In this document: positions 16,039 to 26,566 of the stretch, in pieces
How the letters are laid out: every line of letters starts with the position of its first letter
Position numbering within the stretch: position 1 is the first letter of the stretch
Program-made: the position numbers and the translations under genes
Assembly (NCBI GenBank): GCA_021325675.1
Contig: JAJTCM010000003.1
Location: 62,001-126,000 of the forward strand
Reading direction: 5' to 3'
DNA length: 64,000 nt
Origin: Crocinitomicaceae bacterium
Lineage (GTDB): Bacteria > Bacteroidota > Bacteroidia > Flavobacteriales_D > Crocinitomicaceae
Notes under the pieces: generated by a model
Told to the model about the DNA's origin: nothing
Databases searched by the model: none
Seen by the model: only the letters and a program-made list of their open reading frames with translations

Positions 16039-17922
16039 CTAGAGATAGTAACGCTTTCCGTCTGATTTGATACGTTCTTCGAGGACGAGCCATTGGACCG
16101 TTTTCAGGAGCTCCTGCTGTTTCAGGAAAGGCAAGGCTTTTTTGATTTCGTCCAGTGTTAACGGGTTTTCGAGTGTTTTTTCGATTATCTCCACCAATTC
16201 CTGGAAGGTGTAGTTTGCTTTTTGCTCCTGGCGGCAGGTATCACATTTCCCGCAGACCGGCACTTGCCGTCCGAAATAAGCGATCAGGGCTTGTGCGCGG
16301 CAAACCGGCCGGGTCAGGAAATGACGCATGGCTTTCCAGCGCTCTTCAGCTATTTCACGGCGGTGACGGTAAACTTCCGGGCTCAGCTGCAGGTAATCGT
16401 CGGGCAGGCGTTCATGGAGCAGCGTCACGATTGGTAAATCCGTTTTCCAGTCAATATCGAGGATCCCGCTTTTTTCAAGATAAAGCAGCTGTCTTTCCAG
16501 CTCTTTGGCGTTTATTTTCAGGCGCTTGCAAAACTCGGTCTCGCTGAGCTCACAGTACTGGTCGAAAATGCCGGGATACGAACGCGCCAGCAAAGTCGTC
16601 AGGGCTGTCGTTTGTTCGTGATTGACCTGGAAACCGTACAAAGCAGCGTTCCCGACGTTGAACTTTACTTTAGTCGGGTGGAAAAAGCTCTCGGAAAACA
16701 GAAGATCGCCATTCATTTCGAGGATTTTTAAGGCCTTGTAAGTTTCAAGGATATCCAGGCGAAACTGCGTGCAAAAGGTTTTGATATTGAGCGGATAACT
16801 TTCGCCGTCACCTGAGCCAATTGCTATCTTCAGGTGATTGCACATCGCTCGGTAGGTGTTTTTCACGACGTCGACCGGTGGAAAAAGGCCGGCAATGAGC
16901 TCATCCATTTCTGCCAGGTCTTTTTGCTCATAATAAATGAAGGTACGTGATTCGAGCCCGTCCCTGCCCGCCCGCCCGGCTTCCTGGAAATAGGCTTCGG
17001 GATTGTTCGGGAACTCGTAATGGATCACGAAACGCACGTCCGGCTTATCAATTCCCATTCCGAAGGCGTTGGTTGCAATCATGATCCGGAACTGGTCCCT
17101 GAGCCAGGCCTGCATCATTTGTTCCCGTGATTCCTTATCCAGCCCGCCGTGGTAAATACCGACCTTGTAGCCGTTATTCACCAGGTATTGTGCTAATTCC
17201 TTGACACTTTTGCGTTTCTGGCAATAAATGATCCCGGTGAGCCCCTGAAAATTATCCAGGGTTTTGCTGATCGCTTTCAGCTTATTTTCTACGGGATATA
17301 CTTCATAGCTGATGTTCGGCCGGGAGAAATCCGCTTCGAAACGTTCCGGGTTTTTGAGCTTCAGCTGTTCGATGATGTCTTCCTTTACCCGCTCAGTAGC
17401 CGTGGCCGTGAGCGCAATAAAAGGAACCTCGGGATGATACGTCCGAAGCTCGGCTATCTTGCGGTAGGGAGGTCGAAAATCGTGTCCCCACTCAGAAATG
17501 CAATGGGCTTCATCAACCACGATCAGCGCAATGTTCATGAGCTTAAAACGCTCAATAAACAAGCGCGTTTGCAGCCTTTCGGGCGAGATGTACAAAAAAT
17601 CCAGCCCACCGAAACGCGCATTATCGAGCGTAATATCAATTTCTTTGTAAGACATGCCGCTCGTGATCGCCCGCGCACGGATCCCCACTTTTTGCAGCTG
17701 CCCAACCTGGTCCTGCATCAAGGCGATCAGGGGAGAAACCACTAAACACAAGCCTTCACGCGCCATCCCGGGAACCTGGAAACAAACAGATTTACCTCCG
17801 CCGGTTGGCAACAACGCCAGCACATCCCGGCCATAAATGACCGCGTCCACAATCTCCTCCTGCATGGGCCGGAAGGCATCGTAACCCCAGTAACGCTTTA
17901 GTATTTCCCTGCTTTGCTGCAT
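16039..17922 (-). CDS. recQ: ATP-dependent DNA helicase RecQ
   Basis: 627 residues. Walker A is LLPTGGGKS at 38-45 and the DEAH box is at 137-140 (VVDEAHCISEWGHDFRP). Motif III is ALTATAT, and motif VI appears in YFQEAGRAGRDG. The RecQ zinc-binding segment has CRAQALIAYFG followed by CGKCDTC, and a winged-helix region follows. No HRDC domain is evident at the C-terminus, which ends in KRYYL. RecQ unwinds DNA 3'-5' during recombinational repair. The gene stands alone between spacers. Confidence 0.93.
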   Translation of the reverse strand: MQQSREILKRYWGYDAFRPMQEEIVDAVIYGRDVLALLPTGGGKSVCFQVPGMAREGLCLVVSPLIALMQDQVGQLQKVGIRARAITSGMSYKEIDITLDNARFGGLDFLYISPERLQTRLFIERFKLMNIALIVVDEAHCISEWGHDFRPPYRKIAELRTYHPEVPFIALTATATERVKEDIIEQLKLKNPERFEADFSRPNISYEVYPVENKLKAISKTLDNFQGLTGIIYCQKRKSVKELAQYLVNNGYKVGIYHGGLDKESREQMMQAWLRDQFRIMIATNAFGMGIDKPDVRFVIHYEFPNNPEAYFQEAGRAGRDGLESRTFIYYEQKDLAEMDELIAGLFPPVDVVKNTYRAMCNHLKIAIGSGDGESYPLNIKTFCTQFRLDILETYKALKILEMNGDLLFSESFFHPTKVKFNVGNAALYGFQVNHEQTTALTTLLARSYPGIFDQYCELSETEFCKRLKINAKELERQLLYLEKSGILDIDWKTDLPIVTLLHERLPDDYLQLSPEVYRHRREIAEERWKAMRHFLTRPVCRAQALIAYFGRQVPVCGKCDTCRQEQKANYTFQELVEIIEKTLENPLTLDEIKKALPFLKQQELLKTVQWLVLEERIKSDGKRYYL

Positions 17923-18011
17923 GCGGGGATAAAGGTAATGATTTATTAAATGATGCGCGATGAATTATGAATGATGGAATATATGCTATGGGTTAATCTA
18001 CTAAAGTGAAA

Positions 18012-18509
18012 TCAGAGCAGGATGGTGCTTTGACCTGAATCTTCGCTTGCGTATTTAATCGCAACTTTTGTCCCTACCCGGATATTCTTACGGATTACAA
18101 AATCGCTGGGAATTGTTTCAACGCGCCGGGTGTGTTGCTGACCTGAAAGGTCCTGGTAAGTATACTCAACGATGGAGTAAACAGGTTTTTTGTTCACAAG
18201 AAGACTGTAATTCTTATCGGTATAAGTAACAACACCCTCTGTAGCAATGCCTGTTTGAATTATGTGCGCAATTTGTTTTTGCTGTTTTGCTGTGCGCCCG
18301 CGGCCAACGAACCCCAACACAGCAAATAAAAGTCCCAGGCATGCAAGTCCGCCGCCTAAGCTATACTGTAAAATTGTTTGCGTTTCTTCCGAGTTGTCCC
18401 GCACACCGTTCACGACAATATTGGCATTTCCCTGTCCCAGGACATAATATACTATTGTTCCGACACCTAAGAGCACAAGTCCGGCAACTAATAAGGCTAC
18501 ATTTTTCAT
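18012..18509 (-). CDS. DUF3592-like membrane protein
   Basis: 165 residues from the ATG at 18509; a frame seven codons longer exists. Two transmembrane segments (VALLVAGLVLLGVGTIVYYVL and LGGGLACLGLLFAVLGFVG) flank a short extracytoplasmic loop. A C-terminal soluble beta domain follows (ATEGVVTYTDKNYSL ... YTYQDLSGQQHTR ... GTKVAIKYASED), a pattern resembling DUF3592. No function is known to me, and the family assignment is by general pattern only. Confidence 0.6.
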   Translation of the reverse strand: MKNVALLVAGLVLLGVGTIVYYVLGQGNANIVVNGVRDNSEETQTILQYSLGGGLACLGLLFAVLGFVGRGRTAKQQKQIAHIIQTGIATEGVVTYTDKNYSLLVNKKPVYSIVEYTYQDLSGQQHTRRVETIPSDFVIRKNIRVGTKVAIKYASEDSGQSTILL

Positions 18510-18796
18510 ACGCTTTCGTTTGAAATACAATAATATAACATTTTTTTGAATTACAAATTATGAATTGAGCCGGTTATCCCGCAGCAGCGCCCATTGATAC
18601 AAATGTGTGAAGCCATATCAACAAAGGTTTGCGCTAATCGGGAAGAAATAAGATGACTCGAAAAAAAATAGAAGTTCAAGCTGAAAACACTGATTATTCA
18701 GAAACACATACTTGTTTTTGGAAAAACAGGGCTGAAAGAGATTTTCAGGAATGCAAGCTGACGGCTTTGTATTTAACATAACGCATATATACATTA

Positions 18797-18846
18797 ACTA
18801 TACTCTAAGTATGCTTTAAGTATGGAGTTACTATACAGTAAGTATG
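18797..18846. repeat. Helically phased direct repeats of TAAGTATG
   Basis: TAAGTATG occurs exactly at 18806, 18817 and 18839, at distances of 11 and 22 bases. The first and third lie within longer copies, ACTATACTCTAAGTATG (18797) and ACTATACAGTAAGTATG (18830), 33 bases apart. Such spacing suits a protein array on one helix face. Confidence 0.85.
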
Positions 18847-18893
18847 GGAAAGGGCTTTTTGACGAGGAAGTGGGTAACAGATGTGTAACATTC

Positions 18894-18991
18894 ATGGAGA
18901 ATGGAGAGTGGAGAGTGGAGAGTGGAGAGTGGAGAATTGAGAACGGAGAATGGAGAATGGAGAATGGAGAATGGAGAATGGAGAATGGAGA
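18894..18991. repeat. Heptanucleotide tandem array (GGAGAAT/GGAGAGT)
   Basis: About fourteen heptamers in tandem, with GGAGAAT and GGAGAGT variants and two imperfect units in the middle. The seven-base period would shift frame at each unit, so the array is not coding. A degenerate relative is at 46617-46659. Confidence 0.9.
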
Positions 18992-19007
18992 AGAATAGGA
19001 TAAAACA

Positions 19008-19042
19008 AAAAGCCCCCATCAAACTGACGGAGGCCTTTTTAT
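19008..19042 (-). terminator. Terminator-like hairpin after clpP
   Basis: AAAAAGCCCCCATCA and TGACGGAGGCCTTTTT form an imperfect hairpin with AT-rich flanks, 15 bases past the clpP stop. It could work for clpP, which reads leftward. Confidence 0.6.
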
Positions 19043-19056
19043 AAATTTAGAATTTA

Positions 19057-19725
19057 TTATTTCGGGTTGCGTACGAGGATTTCGTCCACCATTCCGTATT
19101 CTTTAGCTTCTTCGGCAGTCATCCAGTAGTCGCGGTCTGAATCGCTCCAAACTTTTTCGTAAGTCTGCTTGGAGTGGTATGCAATGATATCGTAAAGCTC
19201 TTTTTTCAGCTTCTGGATCTCACGCGCTGTGATCTCGATATCGGAAGCCTGGCCTTGCGCACCGCCTAATGGCTGGTGGATCATCACACGGGAATGCTTA
19301 AGCGCTGAACGCTTGCCTTCAGCTCCTGCACACATTAATACGGCGCCCATGGAAGCAGCCATACCTGTACAGATCGTAGCTACATCCGGTTTGATATACT
19401 GCATCGTATCATAAATTCCGAGACCTGCATAAACCGAACCTCCGGGAGAATTCAAATAAATCTGGATATCTTTTTTCGGGTCAACCGACTCGAGGAACAG
19501 TAATTGTGCGTTGATAATATTCGCTATCTGGTCGTTGATACCGGTACCCAGAAAAATAATCCGGTCCATCATCAAACGGGAAAATACGTCCATTTGGGTC
19601 ATGTTCAGGTGACGTTCCTCAATGATATATGGTGTTAAAGATGACTCAATATAGCTTTCCAGGTGCATGCTGCTGATACCCTGATGTTTGGTAGCATATT
19701 TTCTAAATTCGTCTTGTGGGATCAT
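19057..19725 (-). CDS. clpP: ATP-dependent Clp protease proteolytic subunit
   Basis: 222 residues. The catalytic serine is Ser125 in CTGMAASMGAVL and the histidine is His150 in RVMIHQPLGG; an Asp follows near residue 199. The SPGGSVYAGLGIYDT strand-helix is typical. ClpP forms a barrel of two heptamers that degrades proteins delivered by ClpX or ClpA. The N-terminus is about 25 residues longer than the E. coli mature form. No clpX is adjacent on this side. Confidence 0.95.
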   Translation of the reverse strand: MIPQDEFRKYATKHQGISSMHLESYIESSLTPYIIEERHLNMTQMDVFSRLMMDRIIFLGTGINDQIANIINAQLLFLESVDPKKDIQIYLNSPGGSVYAGLGIYDTMQYIKPDVATICTGMAASMGAVLMCAGAEGKRSALKHSRVMIHQPLGGAQGQASDIEITAREIQKLKKELYDIIAYHSKQTYEKVWSDSDRDYWMTAEEAKEYGMVDEILVRNPK

Positions 19726-19854
19726 GTATGTAAAATTTTATGTGTTTTAAGATGTTAAAATTAAAAGCAATTCTGAAACAAAAATCAAAATTGACATTTT
19801 TTTTGAAAAAAAGGTAAAATTTTCTAAAAAGATGATCGAATTAAAAAAAAGTCG

Positions 19855-19862
19855 TATATTTG
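19855..19862 (+). promoter_or_regulatory. -7 box of the initiator tRNA gene (TATATTTG)
   Basis: An exact TANNTTTG 35 bases upstream of the tRNA 5' end. No clear TTTG appears at the usual -33 distance. Confidence 0.55.
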
Positions 19863-19896
19863 CAGTGCGTTTGAACAACGGTTCAGGCGAATGGAT

Positions 19897-21575
<1,679 letters not shown>

Positions 21576-21673
21576 TTTTATTAATTTAGATTTTTAATTA
21601 TTTATTGTAATTGCTTTTCTTTAAGCAAAGTTATACATCTGATACCGTAAGCTATTTACGCTATCAGATGAAG

Positions 21674-21880
21674 TTATTTAACACGATTGTAAATCTTATA
21701 AGTTATAATCGAAAGTTTGTATAGTTCATCAATGATATTTGAAGCATCATCATCACTAATATTTTCAAATCCTTTTAAATCCTTTAATTGTTGGATATTT
21801 AATTTTTTAGGAATAAGATTATTGGTGTAATGAAAAAATAGGTCATCAATGATGCTATTACCAGCACCTGAATTTTCCAC
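21674..21880 (-). CDS. Small hypothetical protein
   Basis: 68 residues, acidic N-terminal half, predicted helical (IQQLKDLKGFENISDDDASNIIDELYKL). Not recognised. It is about 100 bases upstream of the recombinase start on the same strand and could be a directionality or accessory factor, but nothing in its sequence proves that. The short length and AT-rich context keep confidence moderate. Confidence 0.45.
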   Translation of the reverse strand: MENSGAGNSIIDDLFFHYTNNLIPKKLNIQQLKDLKGFENISDDDASNIIDELYKLSIITYKIYNRVK

Positions 21881-22075
21881 AGCATGTTGAAATTATTCAT
21901 ACCCTTCTACGAGGGCTTATGCACTTTGTGAAAACATTTTAATGCTTCTTCTCAATAGGCTTTATGAGAAATATCCTGTTTGATACCAAACGTGAAATTT
22001 AACTTCACATTTGCAAAATACGGATGTGATGGCGATAGCTGCAAGGAAAAGTGTGTTAATAAAAGTTAAAGCGCA

Positions 22076-22360
22076 TCAAATTTGCGCTTTGAGATAATTA
22101 TATATTTTATTTGCTAATCTTCGCTTTTCACCATCCTTTTCCAAATCCAGATATAAAACTTGTCTTATCAAATTAAAATACTCTTCATATAAATCATCAG
22201 TGCGGTTTTGCTCTTTATAACCCATTTGGGCTAATACCACAATAGAAATATCTGTATTGTATTTATCTGCATCAATATGGATGCTATCGAGGGTGAGAAC
22301 TAATTTTGAAATTATAATGTCACTTTCGATTAATGTTATTATCTGTTCAGCCTTTTTCAT
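22076..22360 (-). CDS. Small hypothetical protein
   Basis: 94 residues, helical, acidic (MKKAEQIITLIESDIIISKLV ... YNYLKAQI). No motif recognised. It is divergent from the XRE-type regulator at 22456. The region between it and the recombinase (21881-22075) shows nothing further. Confidence 0.5.
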   Translation of the reverse strand: MKKAEQIITLIESDIIISKLVLTLDSIHIDADKYNTDISIVVLAQMGYKEQNRTDDLYEEYFNLIRQVLYLDLEKDGEKRRLANKIYNYLKAQI

Positions 22361-22455
22361 TTGCCTTTGTATTTAAATTCGATACTAAAGTATAGATAAT
22401 CTATATAAAAAACTAATTTATTTGAACTTTTGAATGTTTTATTTAAACTTGTACC

Positions 22456-22671
22456 ATGACGAAACTCGGATTATACCTTGCAAAGAAGGCAATTAACAAA
22501 GCTGAGGTTGCACGTAGAACTGGACTTACTAAGTCCAGGATGAATGAACTTACCATGAATGAAAAAGCTATTTTGAAATCGAAAGAATTATATTTAATAG
22601 CTTTAGCTATTGAAGTTAATCCATGTGATTTATTGGAAGAATTGCATAGTGATTTGAAGCTGGTAGATTGA
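22456..22671 (+). CDS. Small XRE-like helix-turn-helix regulator
   Basis: 71 residues holding one helix-turn-helix: the recognition helices are AEVARRTGLTKSRMNELT at about 15-32, followed by the Cro/CI-like tail LIALAIEVNPCDLLEEL. Proteins of this size act as Cro-like switches or excision regulators in mobile elements. It converges with the second HTH gene at 22685. Confidence 0.75.
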   Translation: MTKLGLYLAKKAINKAEVARRTGLTKSRMNELTMNEKAILKSKELYLIALAIEVNPCDLLEELHSDLKLVD

Positions 22672-22684
22672 TTCCAATAGAAGA

Positions 22685-22933
22685 TTAACCTTCTGATTCA
22701 ACATTAATCAAATCATGTAATTCAATTCCAAGTGAATTAGCAATTTTCCTGAGAATAATAATTGTTGGGTTTTGTTCACACTTGATTATCCTTCTAATTG
22801 TTCGTGAATCGATATTAGATGCTGCTGAAAAATCCATTTGGGTGCGAAATTTTTCATTAGAAAGTCTTTCGATTTTCTGCCCCAATTTTTGTAAAAATTT
22901 TTCATCTGTCAACATCGGGCGTAAAAGTCCCAA
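22685..22933 (-). CDS. XRE-family helix-turn-helix regulator
   Basis: 82 residues from ATG 22933; a second ATG six codons in (MLTDEKF) is equally possible. The HTH motif is MDFSAASNIDSRTIRRIIKCEQNP followed by ILRKIANSLGIELHDLI, typical of the Cro/CI family (the helix is split here only for description). It is divergent from the lipoprotein gene, and an inverted repeat lies over its 5' end and the spacer. It is a likely element repressor; the target is inferred. Confidence 0.78.
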   Translation of the reverse strand: MGLLRPMLTDEKFLQKLGQKIERLSNEKFRTQMDFSAASNIDSRTIRRIIKCEQNPTIIILRKIANSLGIELHDLINVESEG

Positions 22934-22966
22934 TTTTGACCTAAAATCATTTGGCGTATACGCCCG
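22916..22966. promoter_or_regulatory. Operator-like inverted repeats
   Basis: CGGGCGTA (22916-22923) and TACGCCCG (22959-22966) form an inverted repeat, and GGCGTATACGCC (22953-22964) is itself a perfect 12-base palindrome. They lie between the divergent XRE regulator and the lipoprotein gene. A -7-like TATATTTG at 22984-22991 follows for the rightward gene. The G+C content of the sites stands out against the AT-rich surroundings. Confidence 0.6.
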
Positions 22967-23022
22967 AATTTGAATACTATTTTTATATTTGTGGGTAATA
23001 ATAATTTTAAAACCAACAAATT

Positions 23023-23877
23023 ATGAAAACCTTTATATTGATACTTTCTATTGGAATATTATCATGCTCTGATTACCCAAATAAAGATTTACCAAATAGT
23101 CCAATACATAATAATCAAGGGTTTAAAGATGTTATTACAAAACAGTTTTCATTAACGTCAGATGGTAATACTTTAATGGGAACACGAAAGCAACATTATA
23201 ACGAAGCAGGGTATTTAGAATCTTACGAAATTATTTCGGAGGGCGGTTCTTCACATATTCAAGGGCTGTTCTACAATGACAATAACCTGATTGTAAAATT
23301 TGTTGAAGAGATTCATGAAATACATAAAACTACCATAACAACGAACGAATTTGTATATGACCAGAATAGCAATTTGCGTGAATATACTTCCTTGGTTGAG
23401 GATGGGATTAATAAACAAATAATTCATAATTATACCGTAAATTGTGAATTAGATAGTGTGGGTAGAATCACTACCCAATTTATTGAGCGAGGGAAAAATA
23501 GGTTTACGTGGCATTTCAAGTACGATGCAAATTCAAATATATTAGAAGTAACCCATAAGTCCACAAATGGTACTGCTAAAGAACGTGAATCAAAAATAGA
23601 ATACGTTTACAATTTAAAAAATCAACTGGTTAAAAGTACGGGAGCAATTTATAGACCTCTTTATTTATACCCTCAATTACCTTATGACGGTAATTCTTGT
23701 TCCAAAAAAGGAATTAATTCAACTACTGAATTTAATGAGAAGGGTGACATTATTAAAATGTGTGAAACAGAATGTATATACGCAGGGTTTGATAAAAATA
23801 ACAATTGGGTAAGTAAAACAATTACTGTAGCTGGTGATATACCTCTTTTTATTGAACGACAAATAACGTATTATTAA
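23023..23877 (+). CDS. Hypothetical lipoprotein with YD-repeat-like strands
   Basis: 284 residues. The lipoprotein signal ends in GILSC (Cys15). The body is made of repeated beta hairpins with patterns such as YNEAGYLESYEI, FVYDQNSNLREYTS, FKYDANSNILEVTH and FNEKGDIIKM, resembling degenerate RHS/YD repeats. It is the first gene to the right of the operator and is followed by the helicase after 39 bases. It is exposed at the membrane, where it might act in cell-cell contact or exclusion; that is speculation. Confidence 0.65.
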   Translation: MKTFILILSIGILSCSDYPNKDLPNSPIHNNQGFKDVITKQFSLTSDGNTLMGTRKQHYNEAGYLESYEIISEGGSSHIQGLFYNDNNLIVKFVEEIHEIHKTTITTNEFVYDQNSNLREYTSLVEDGINKQIIHNYTVNCELDSVGRITTQFIERGKNRFTWHFKYDANSNILEVTHKSTNGTAKERESKIEYVYNLKNQLVKSTGAIYRPLYLYPQLPYDGNSCSKKGINSTTEFNEKGDIIKMCETECIYAGFDKNNNWVSKTITVAGDIPLFIERQITYY

Positions 23878-23916
23878 TAATTATATTTGCATTAATAACC
23901 AGAACTTAGACACTAT

Positions 23917-26526
23917 ATGAAAAATATTGGAAGCCTTCTTTTATTGATTTTCCTTATCTTGACTGGTATTTGGTTTTATCAAAAAAATGAAGAAAAAAAA
24001 CGAGTGCAAAAACAATTACTTAGTTTTTTAAATTCAAGAATTGACCCCATTAAAGCTGCCGAAAATGAGTTTTTAGAATTGATTAAACTCAAAACAGGAT
24101 ATTTTAGCAACTCTCAGCTACAATCTTGGCTACACACTTATGAAACACTTTTTGACGAAATCAAAAGCATTCACATTGATAATTTACCTATAGAGCATTA
24201 CAAAGTTGAATCAATAAGGAACTTTCAAAAATTTTACGTTTATGCAGAATCCTTAAGAAACGACTTTAACAAGAAATTTATTAAAGAAGAGCTTAAAAGT
24301 TACAGTAACTTCTTTGACAACATTGAGGGACGACAACTTGACCTTCAACAAAGAACAGCGGTCGTGACCAATGAAGATAATAATATTATTATTGCTGGTG
24401 CAGGGTCAGGAAAAACAACAACTATAGTAGGAAAAATTAACTATATTATAAATAGATACAAAACCAACCCAGACGAAATTTTGTTGATTTCTTTTACTAG
24501 AGAATCGGCATCCACATTAGCAAAAAGGATAAATATAAAAGGGATAGAAGCAAAAACGTTTCATAAATTTGGGATAGATGTAATTTGTCAGGTGGAAAAT
24601 AAACAACCCTCTATTTTTGATGAAAACCAATTTAAACCTTTTATTATTAAAATATTTAAAGAATTATTAAAAAATGAAACTTACATTCAAAAGGTAACTA
24701 GCTATTTTACAGATTTTTTAAAACCTGTAAAATCGCAAGAAGAATTTGATAGTCAAGGTGATTATTTCCAGTATTTAAAAGACCAAAATTTTAAAACATA
24801 CCAACAAAAAGAAATTCTAATTAATGGAAAAACTACTTATAAAATGGAAGTAGTGAAAAGTATAGAGGAATGTAAAATTGCAAATTTTCTTTTGTTTAAT
24901 AATGTTAACTATGAGTATGAACTGCCTTATGAACACGACACAGCTACACAATCCTATAGACAATACAAGCCGGACTTCACAATTAACCCGACAGAAAACC
25001 GGATTTATCTGGAACATTTCGCAATAAATAAAAATGGTACTGTACCCGAATTTTTTGCAAAAAAAGAAATTGGTGAAACTCTTGCTGATGCTACAAAAAA
25101 ATATAATGATGGTATGATATGGAAAAGAAAGGAACATGATAAATACTCCACAACACTTATTGAAACCTATAGCCATGAAATGTTTGATGGTGTTTTATTC
25201 GAACATCTTACTAAAAAGTTAGCTGAAGTTGGGGTAGTTCTGAAGCCTAAAACACCACAAGAAATTTGGGAAATAATATCTGATGCAGCTAAAGATGAGG
25301 TTGATAGTATGATAACTCTATTTCAAACCTTTATCACCTTGATGAAATCAAATAACTATAAAATTGATGATTTAATACACAAAAATAACAATACAAAAGA
25401 CCCATTTTTAAAAGAACGAAATTACTTGTTCATTAGCATAATTGAGCCCATTTATGAAAAATATGAAAATTATTTAGCGGAAAGACAAGAGATTGATTTT
25501 GCTGATATGATTAACAAGTCTTCTATTTATTTAGCTTCTGGACAATATAAAAGGAAATTCAGTTACATTATCATTGATGAATTTCAAGATATTTCAATTG
25601 GTAGATATCAGCTTGTAAAAGCAATTAAATCTAATCACCCGGAATGCAAGCTATTTGCAGTAGGTGACGATTGGCAATCGATTTATCGTTTTAGTGGCAG
25701 TGATATTTCACTATTTAAAGAGTTTGAAAATTATTTTGGATATACGGTTAAATCAAAAATTGAAACTACTTATAGGTTTAATAACCCCTTAATAGATTTA
25801 TCTAGTGAATTTATTCTAAAAAATCCAAATCAAGCAAAAAAAGATTTAAAAGGAACTAACAATCATAAATCAACCGATTATAAAATTGTGTACTCATATG
25901 GAGAAAATCAAGATGATACTTTAGCCTTAAAGCAAGTATTTGATGACCTAATTTTGAATACCAAAGAAATTGAAAAAAAAGAAATACACATTTTAGGTAG
26001 ATACTCTTTTGATATTGATAGATTAAAAAATGAACAATCCTTTTTTCAAATAGATAAAACAAAAAATGAAATTAAATATAAGCCTGAAGCCGAAGAAAAT
26101 AAAACTATAGAAATCAAAGCACAATTTTTAACTGTTCATAAAGCTAAAGGGCTTGAAGCTGATATTGTAATTGTTATTAATTGCAATTCAGGTAAACATG
26201 GTTTCCCTTCCCAAATGTCTGACGATTCAGTTTTAAATCTTTTGTTGAGTGAAGCAGACCAATTCGAAAATGGTGAAGAACGACGTTTATTTTATGTTGC
26301 TATGACCAGAGCGAAGGAAAGCCTTATTTTTATAGCAGATAGTTCATATAAATCAAAGTTTATTTCCGAATTAGAAATTGATAATGGTGATGACACTATA
26401 AAAAAATGTCCACGCTGTAAAACATCTGACTTAAGATTAAAAAGCGGAATTAAAAACGGTAACCCGTGGGGATTTTATAGCTGCACAAATTATATTTATG
26501 GCTGCGATTATCAAAAATGGATATAA
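23917..26526 (+). CDS. Membrane-anchored UvrD/helicase IV-like SF1 helicase with nuclease-like insertion and zinc finger
   Basis: 869 residues. An N-terminal transmembrane helix (SLLLLIFLILTGIWF, about 6-20) precedes a charged helical region. Walker A is AGAGSGKTT at 160-168. The insertion at about 300-435 has an acidic helix (EECKIANFLL), then KPDF with Asp353, YLEHF with Glu366, and LIETYSHEMFDG: a pattern like the PD-(D/E)xK nuclease core, but without the usual lysine. The helicase continues with IIIDEFQDIS near 553, DDWQSIYRFSGSD, TVHKAKGLEADIV and RRLFYVAMTRAKE. A C-terminal four-Cys zinc finger of topoisomerase type (CPRCK ... GFYSCTNY ... CDY) ends the protein. Related helicases act in repair, phage defence or plasmid replication. 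Confidence 0.85.
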   Translation: MKNIGSLLLLIFLILTGIWFYQKNEEKKRVQKQLLSFLNSRIDPIKAAENEFLELIKLKTGYFSNSQLQSWLHTYETLFDEIKSIHIDNLPIEHYKVESIRNFQKFYVYAESLRNDFNKKFIKEELKSYSNFFDNIEGRQLDLQQRTAVVTNEDNNIIIAGAGSGKTTTIVGKINYIINRYKTNPDEILLISFTRESASTLAKRINIKGIEAKTFHKFGIDVICQVENKQPSIFDENQFKPFIIKIFKELLKNETYIQKVTSYFTDFLKPVKSQEEFDSQGDYFQYLKDQNFKTYQQKEILINGKTTYKMEVVKSIEECKIANFLLFNNVNYEYELPYEHDTATQSYRQYKPDFTINPTENRIYLEHFAINKNGTVPEFFAKKEIGETLADATKKYNDGMIWKRKEHDKYSTTLIETYSHEMFDGVLFEHLTKKLAEVGVVLKPKTPQEIWEIISDAAKDEVDSMITLFQTFITLMKSNNYKIDDLIHKNNNTKDPFLKERNYLFISIIEPIYEKYENYLAERQEIDFADMINKSSIYLASGQYKRKFSYIIIDEFQDISIGRYQLVKAIKSNHPECKLFAVGDDWQSIYRFSGSDISLFKEFENYFGYTVKSKIETTYRFNNPLIDLSSEFILKNPNQAKKDLKGTNNHKSTDYKIVYSYGENQDDTLALKQVFDDLILNTKEIEKKEIHILGRYSFDIDRLKNEQSFFQIDKTKNEIKYKPEAEENKTIEIKAQFLTVHKAKGLEADIVIVINCNSGKHGFPSQMSDDSVLNLLLSEADQFENGEERRLFYVAMTRAKESLIFIADSSYKSKFISELEIDNGDDTIKKCPRCKTSDLRLKSGIKNGNPWGFYSCTNYIYGCDYQKWI

Positions 26527-26566
26527 CCTAAAAATTCCTTAGTTTTCATTTCACAGTTATCGGTTC

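Larger units (their letters stand above)
18531..19056. other. Gene-free spacer, repeat-rich
   Basis: The stretch between the DUF3592-like gene and clpP holds phased TAAGTATG repeats (18797-18846), a heptanucleotide tandem array (18894-18991) and a clpP terminator (19008-19042). I see no convincing coding frame; the short open frames across the tandem array are artefacts of its period. Confidence 0.7.

Noticed and set aside
18831-19022. 63-codon minus-strand frame with repeated SILHSPFS-type peptide
   Set aside because: It is a by-product of the seven-base tandem array, which reads open in several frames. It overlaps the clpP terminator and has no start context or homology.
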